Position numbers and translations under genes: made by a program. The notes beneath the pieces are model-generated. The model worked only from the letters and a program-made list of their open reading frames with translations, was not told the DNA's origin and made no database searches. From Arctopsyche grandis (taxonomy: Eukaryota > Arthropoda > Insecta > Trichoptera > Hydropsychidae): 64,000 bases of DNA. The DNA lies in assembly GCF_051622035.1 (NCBI RefSeq), contig NC_135367.1, positions 13,816,501 through 13,880,500 on the forward strand, in the 5' to 3' direction. Positions 56,201-64,000 of the stretch are shown here, piece after piece; position 1 is the first letter of the stretch, and each line of letters opens with the position of its first letter.

Positions 56201-59200
56201 GAATTACTTTTTCTTCAATCAATAATTATGTAGATCCGAGTCGAATACATTTACTGGAAAAAGAGAATTAGCATATTAACCGTTTATTAATTTCAAAGCA
56301 CACAAAGGAAATAAAGGTATACAATGGAAAGTAAAGACGCCAAGAAAAATACAACAGAGCGAGTTTAATGATGCGTTTACTTTATGTGGGGAGTAAAAAC
56401 TCCCCTACTCTCCGTAGGGCCTGAATTTCAGACCAGTTGTTGAAATAGAACGAATTATCAACGTGCGAGCGTTGATGTGTGAAATTTGCATAATTCGATG
56501 CAATTCGGCGCACATGCAAATCGGTTGGGCAACTCGAACACGATATCGGATGCACTAAGCTTGTGCATTTTGATTCAAATCTATACCCGATAGGTTCAGA
56601 ATGGGCCGTATAAATATACAGGCGAAGAGTTAGCGTATTTCGTTTACTATTATATTTATTTATTAAATAAATAATTCAAAATTATGAAATAATATTAATC
56701 ATTTACTTGGGAAAGGATGGACCCAATTTTATATTTTCTCATGATTTGCCATTTTTCAAATAAATTGGCAAACTTTGGTGGGAAATGATCGATTTGGAGT
56801 CACAAATATCCCAGCAACCTTTAAGGTGACATTAAGGATATCTAAACATGCTCAATATGTGTAAATAAATTCGATTTTTTTAAAAAGAGCGAGCCATACA
56901 CCGTCAGGACCGAATCCTCGATAATTTTTTCATTAAAATGTGAATAAAACTTATTTTCAACTTTTGTTTAAAAAGTATTTTAATAACTGGGCTTCATTTA
57001 TAAACTCAATGCAATAAAACATGTAATGGTAGTATGAAGAAGAAATCGACATTTGATAATTGCAAAATGATAATGCGTTAGAATCGATTTTCAAAACTTT
57101 AAATTCCAATTATTTCCATTATTGCGTCGGTATTTTGAAAATTAAGTCAAGGAATTTCATGGCTTGATATTTAAAATAATTATTAGTAAAAGTTGAAAAC
57201 AAATAGTATTAATTTCGTTTTTATAAAAAAATATGAATTTACTTATGCTAGTTAGTATACATACATATGTATGTAAGTTAGTTCCATATAAAATACAGAA
57301 TGAATTTTATATGGAATTTGATTTATTATTTCATACGGTAATTCAATATTCAAATACCGGAAATTAAATTCACATGTGTATATTTCGATTGGTGGATTTT
57401 GAAGCTTTTAAATATTTTTAAATTCGGATCATATTTTTTTGTTAATGCTTAAGTGTTCTTAATTACGTTTAAAATTCTTATGTACGAGAAATGGATACAT
57501 ACAAATAATAGTTTTTGTCTTAGCCGCGCGTTGATGTTTCCTGAACAATATTTTAAAATATAAGAACAAAAAGTCAATAGATCAAATTTAACCCTTTCAA
57601 CAAAACGATTTCAATTAATAACATAACCGCGAACGAATCTAGGCTGACATGCAAAAGGTAAACGGAGATTTGAATAATGAACTCGTCCTGGTGGCCTAAA
57701 TCGTTACAATTTCACGGATTCTGTGTGTGCGTTGACCCAATAATACATAGTGTTTCGAAACCATTCAAATTTATACATCCTTAATATTGTTATACTATAT
57801 CTGAAATTAATGCGGTGTAAAAAATCCGCAAAAAAAAATTTCAAGTTTGTTCTCAACGACTTTCGAAATATTCACGCGCTTCTTTTTTCATATGAAAAGT
57901 TTTTCCGCTCTTTGCGATTTGAGGCATTAAGAAAATGGGTTATGTATATGTACTTTAGGTTATATAACTCAGTGCAAACTTTTCAATTTAAACGAGTTAT
58001 CGGCGACTTTTTATTTCTTATATAATACTTTCACTTTGTGCTCCAAGTGAAATTTTATCTGTAAATTTTTCCACAGTTAAACTTGATTCGCAAAGTCTTG
58101 GATAATATGTATATTTGCTTTTAAAACAGTATAATATAATACATACATAACTGTACTACAATAAAAAGAATAATCAAAGTATGCATAAGTATTTTACATT
58201 TATTGCCTTAAACATTCACAGTTGTTTAATCAAAGTCATAATTGATATTGGAGAACGTTGACGAGTTTGAGCACGAATATTATAAATGACAATTTTTAAA
58301 GGGTGAGCAAGGATTTAAGTGCTGTAAAAAATTGTATACTTTCAGAATTTAATGTAAAATTAGAAAACGTCAATGTATTTATAGTGCAAAATTAGGATTT
58401 TATTCCATATATTGCAATTTTCATATTGGAGATCACATTGACAAGTTTAAGTGCGAAAAGCGTAAATATAGTCTGCTGTACTGATCCAAATACGTTGATT
58501 TATTTATGATGGGTTTACATCGAAGCTGATTGACGAGAATGGATTTATGTTTAAGCATAGTGTACATATACTGGTTACATAGATATACATTTGTATTCGA
58601 TTGCTTATATCTTGGTGCCAGCCTCGTCAATCCTCTCCAAAATAAATGCATCTGAATAATTTTCGTTTCTGAATCAACGTATGTATGTGATTTTTATGGA
58701 ATACGGAGCATCGTTTCGTAATTCATAATCTAAAGGAAATTTTAAGTGGAATGTTCCAGATTCCACTGAAAATTTAATTCATTTCTTGTTCGTTCGGCTT
58801 TCAGGCACCTAGCCAACATTCCCCTATGTCGAAAGAGTGTTTCAACGAAGAAGAAAAACGGCCGACAAAATAAATTTCAACATTATGTTCTTTGGTTTCG
58901 CCCTCTATTTATGGGCTATTGTACCCAGCGTAGAATGCCGAAAATGCAAAATTAAGCTAAATTTTAAGCGAATCTCGCACAAACGTGATAAGTGAAGAGG
59001 CCATTTATTTAATTTTTCGCACCCGTATTTCTCACACAACCCATTCTACTCGAAACAGCTTGAGAATGATATGCTGTAAATTCAGGAGGGGTGTTTGTAT
59101 TTTGAATATTCTCACTTAAATCAAGTTTTACCTAGGTAATCATTAATTCTTACGCAATGTTAAATTATTATGTTATGTTAAAATAACACGCAACATATTT

Positions 59201-62200
59201 CTATTATGAAAAATAGTATGCAAAATTTATCAGTTGAATATGTTCGTTAAAGGCACAATTTTTTTCAAATTAGTTGAAGCAAAATTGCGCAAAAATTAAA
59301 AAAAATATTAAGCTTCAAAAATTAGCGTCATTAAACGAGTTTTCCTTTGCGAAACGCTGCGAAAGGGTCAAAAGTTGCGACATTAACGTAAATTATTCTA
59401 ATTACTTTTTCAGCGACTTGATAATTTTTGTAAATTAACATTTATGCACTATAAAAAAGTCGATTTTTTTCAACACATTGTGTAATAGAGTATAAAAAAT
59501 AAAAAAAATTTAGCACATTTTGTACCAAAATACTGTTTTCTTTTCGGATTGCCACACTGCGTATATATGTACATACATATAATGATTCTCAAAAGGCGCG
59601 TGAAACGTGAAAAAATTATAGCTATTTTCTAAAATCATTGTGTTTTCATGCATAAAGCAAGCGCAAAGAAAAATCACGAAAGATTTATATGTACACGTAA
59701 TAAGAACGTTGGAGAGCTCATTTTTATATTGAAAATTAAATATAAAAAAATCTTGTAACATTCAAAGGTAGACGTAATCTCAAATGTAGTCAATAATTAT
59801 AAATACACTTATATTATCATTTGAATGTATAGGTACATTAGGTATGTACATATGTATAATTAAAATAAAACCAAATAAATCGTACTATAAATTAAAAAGA
59901 ACCTAATCTATGGACTAATATAAATTTATTGTAATATGCACGTCATGAATACTTAAATCTATACAAAAAATATTTTATATATACATATTATATTAAAAAT
60001 AGTATTAAATCAATATACAAAAAAATATCCACATCGTCATGCATTAGTCAATATATGTATAATAATTCGCATTCGTTTCATCTATGTGTACTAATAATGC
60101 AAATATACAATAAAAATATTACACACAAATACAGGCATTATTAATAATTATTAAAACCATTCCATATCATTGAAAATTTCCTGTACATTATAAAATTTAT
60201 GTTTACATAGAACCGTTTATATTGATTAATTTTGGCGCACATAAATATAATATATTCTTTTGGGATATACACGTGTAATACTGTAATATGTGAAGAGTAT
60301 ATATTGTTCAGTAGGTATTCGATTAGATTGATTCAATGGCGATGAAAATGATGGATAAAAATAAAATGAAGCACATTTCTAAAAAGCCAAATAGTGTGTA
60401 ATGGACATTTTTCATATATATGTATATACATATATGTAGATATTAGTTTGAACTCATTTTCTGCATAAATGATGTAGTCCCCTGAAAGTCAAACTTAGAT
60501 ATCTCAAAACGGAAATATTTCAAAATTGATCCAGTGGAAATAACTGTGGGAAAATATACATGTCGCGATTTTGAGAAAATGCATTTATAGCCGACATGCA
60601 AATTTTCGCCTTTCAACGAGTTCAAACTGTACGTGAGATTTGCGCATTGATCATTAAAAACTATTTACGAATATTTACTTATTATCTTTGGAAATTTCAT
60701 CCGAGGCAAGGGAGGGTAGCAAAGGTTTGAGAAAAGTTTCGTCTAAAACAACATTCTAGACATCCAATATCGTTCACGAGCGAGCTCATCACCAAAACAT
60801 AAGAAATATACAACCTACGAAAGATGTGAGTGTGGAAATCTACTTGGGTATATAATAAATATTGCTGAAATATGAACAAGAAAACTATACGAATGACACC
60901 GACAAGATTTCCAGTTGGAGTTTGCAAACAGACGAAACCACAAAAACAATGTGACTTGTTATTGTCGTGTTAAATATTGTATAATTTACACAATAATTAT
61001 AATATATTGATATGTAATATGTTTAATATAATGAATTATAATATATTCATATGCTTAATATAATTCATTTTAATTAATTAATAAATCAGCACGAATTGTG
61101 TTAGATGGAATGCAAACTCCACGTGTTTGAAGTTACGACATTTATAATTCTAACATGTATGAAAAATCAAGAGTTAGTATAATAATAATTGAGAAGTTAT
61201 GGTTGAAGATTGTATGTAGATGATATCAAATTTAATTTTAAATGTATGTATATTACGATGTGACGGTTGATCATCGATTTAGTCGATTAAATGGGAAAAT
61301 CCAAAGATATGTTTTTACTTCTGCCATATGATGCTAACAAGTAAAAAATAAAAATATACATATAATTCGACTTATATTATATTATATGTTTATAATATAC
61401 ATATTTAGCATTGCGAAATGCTAAATCGTAATATGATGTGTCTTTTAGCATTTGTTAAACTTTTATTTAATTTATTCTCCTTCGATTGCTTCATTCAGTT
61501 TCAATAAATGTAAGTTAGGATTTGATATTTTATTTTGAACAAATTGTGTAATGTCATTTCATGCAATTGCATGTATCAAATTTGTAAGATTGTAAGTAAT
61601 TTTATTTTATCTTATATGATTTTATTTTATCTTATATGATTTTATTTATATTATGTGCAAAATTCTATGTAATAAATATATTTTTTTATTTATGTAAGAT
61701 TTGCAAGGTGAAATTTATTTTCAACATATTTAAATTTTTCTTTTTTTGTTTTTCAACATATTTTAATTTTAAAATTTCAAAATATTTAAGAGAAAACAAC
61801 TTCATATCGTCGATATTAAAATGTACTTGAAGCTGAGGAGACAATCGCTTAAACATATATTATAATTTGGAGTAGATGTCTGGGTCGAAATTTTTTAAGA
61901 ATTTTTAGTCTGTGTCAGAGACAAAATGCTCAATCAAAAAGAAAAAAATATTGTATGTATTTAAAAGACTAAAATAATGCTGGGATTAGATAAACTAAAA
62001 ATACTTAATCAATTACTAAATTTAAGATTAAAATTTTCGATTAGTTTCCTACAAAAATAATCTTAAAAGTTTAGAAAATGTCTGAGTAAAATTTATTTTT
62101 AGTCAAGATAATTTTTTAGATAATGTTCGACTTACATAAATATACATATGTACATATTAAAAATATTATTTAAAAATAATAGATAATACGGCTAATTTTG

Positions 62201-64000
62201 AATATTATAAATTTGATATCATCTACATAAGTGGGTGAGTGGAGGGCGTACACTTACATTGCATGTGGGTGAGTGTGAACATAAATTCATAAATATATAT
62301 ATCTATGATAGTTAGTACCAATCGAGGGGAATATGAGCGGTTAGTATTAGTGGGAGGATGGCGGAAACAAAAGGGTGTGAAAGAACAGAAAAAGACAAGA
62401 AAACAACAGCATAGTTCATTATATGACAGATGGATGTAAATGTGTGACAGGGGAGGCTTACGAGTTGACTCGGACACGAACTCGGTACCAATCCCATAGA
62501 TCTCTGCAACATACATAAACATAAACAGGGAGCAGCCCAACATAAATAATGGGGTGGGTGATGGTGGTGGTGGTGGTGGTGGGTGGATAGCGGTGGGTGG
62601 TGGATACTATAGTGTGTCATATTTTTATTGTGCCTTGTTTTTAGTGTTGTCGTGTATAAACATTACAACATAATAAATGTGAACTGGTGGGGAAAGCTTC
62701 CGTGTTGATCAATCGAGAACGATATATGTATAAATATGTACATACATAGATATATACATACATATGTTACATACATATGTTACATACATATGTAGATGTA
62801 TCGTGTAAATGGAAACTGATTAGGTGGGGGTAATAATAAAATAGTCAATTCTCCGAATTTAATGAGCATATCGAAGAGTACATTTCGAATCAAAGTTTGT
62901 ATATATATGTATTATCAAGAACAAGAATAAGGGCGAAAAAAAACTGAGTAGTATGGGACGTCACGTGTCCTTGGCTTCCCGCTGTGACCTTAAACAGTGA
63001 GTGTTCCCCAAACCGAATTGGGGTGTACTTGCACGTGCAGAATGCAAATGTTTGGGAGATCACACGTGTATGCATATCCATCCATATGCAACCGACAAGT
63101 TTCTTCTAAATTCCTTCAAATATGGGATTCACCGTTATCGATCACTGCTAAGGAAGGATAAATACAAGACTAAAATATCATAAAAAACACTCCAGGGGGT
63201 GATTTTTTGAATTGTGTACCATGTATATGGTCTAGGGGTGCTGCGTTTTTTTCACATGTTTTAAAGTATCTAAGAAAAAAAAAACACGTACCACGTCCCA
63301 CTCAGTGTGCTTTCGCCCTTAACCAATTGTTTGAAGTGGATCAATATAAAAGGAGGCTGATTAAATAGAGGGAGTGTACATATTGCTTGTAATATATTAT
63401 TAGTTCGTTCTCGAATGATCGACATCAAAAATATATGAAATACATTTGCATTTAAGTTTTGGAATAAAATCTAACATCATAAATTTTACTGGTATTAATA
63501 CAAGGATTATATAATAAACAATGTTTTAATTTGCTCTATGTATTATATAATATAACTACAAATGGTCAATTGATTTAAAAGTAAAATATTCTATTAATTG
63601 TTTTTAAGTGTGTAAAATATATGTTTAATGATTTTTTTGTACATGTGAGAATAAAGTCTACGGTTTAAATAAATCAAATTATAAGCTTGCCCTTAAATCA
63701 ATAAAACAACAGCACAACGGAATATTATATATTCTGTTGTGTATGATATATTGTAAAAGGATAATTATAACAAGAAAACATACTTGGACGAAGAAAGGAA
63801 AATGCGTGGGATTAAATAGATGAATGTTTTACTCAGTACAGAATAAAATGGAAGCACGTTGTAAATGCCTTCATCCAGCAGTATTTGTATATGTAAATAG
63901 TGAACGAATAGAAATGTTGACGATTATGAATATTTCTAAATTTAAATGTGTTAATTTGTTGAATGAATAAAAAAAGTTAAAAGTAATTAATCATCTTTAT
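50293..64000 (-). other. Probable large Cav3 intron; no exon recognised
   Basis: I scanned the minus strand for the domain I S1-S5 motifs (for example W-N-R-L-D, or an S4 with repeated Arg) and found none. The region is AT-rich with scattered GC-richer patches (for example 52450-52600, 52750-53050, 56340-56620, 58780-59000). It also has TACATACATATGT arrays (62748-62800) and a GGT run (62558-62584). A 40-nt segment at about 62462-62502 is bounded by TGCAG and GTAAGC on the minus strand but has no supporting homology. Confidence 0.45.

Noticed and set aside
62462..62502. Small Cav3 N-terminal exon on the minus strand
   Set aside because: The borders look splice-like, but 40 nt with no recognisable channel sequence and no phase information is not enough.

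Overview
The window is AT-rich insect nuclear DNA. It has spliced genes with GT-AG introns, many short (TATG)n/(CATA)n tracts, several fragments of DNA transposons, and proteins closest to insect families I can recognise. I cannot name the species from the sequence. Coordinates were read by eye; every exon junction was checked for splice dinucleotides and for reading-frame continuity.

Layout. (1) 0.4-3.5 kb, minus strand: a five-exon PEBP-family gene. It has a signal-peptide exon and a TATA/Inr promoter. Its first intron carries an hAT-like element with a piggyBac-like MITE nested inside. A lone plus-strand 3'-terminal exon candidate lies just beyond its 3' end. (2) 4.3-6.5 kb: transposon debris, consisting of Merlin/IS1595-type terminal repeats, a broken and internally inverted transposase, and a 0.95 kb element with long inverted ends. 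(3) 7.0-9.3 kb, plus strand: a seven-exon LUC7-like splicing factor of the LUC7L3/CROP type, 441 aa, with two zinc fingers and a charged C-terminal tail that includes a sevenfold EKEPR repeat. (4) 9.7-15.8 kb: 3'-flanking DNA of two convergent genes, with a TA tract of about 430 bp. (5) 15.8-50.3 kb and beyond, minus strand: the C-terminal 2436 residues of a Cav3 (T-type) voltage-gated calcium channel alpha-1 subunit. These lie on 25 consecutive coding exons with perfectly consistent phases. They cover the domain I pore to the stop codon, and the E-E-D-D selectivity residues are all visible. The exon after domain II S5 exists in two alternative copies, with three and five cysteines in the turret. 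(6) 50.3-64 kb: no exon recognised. This is most simply a large intron of the channel, whose domain I S1-S5 exons should lie beyond the right edge.

The three genes are not a functional cluster. The strongest biological points are the paired domain II turret exons of the channel with a possible 24-nt micro-exon between them, the secreted versus cytosolic start choice of the PEBP gene, the intron after the stop codon in the LUC7 gene, and several well-delimited transposons with target-site duplications inside introns. I found no clearly novel multi-gene system.
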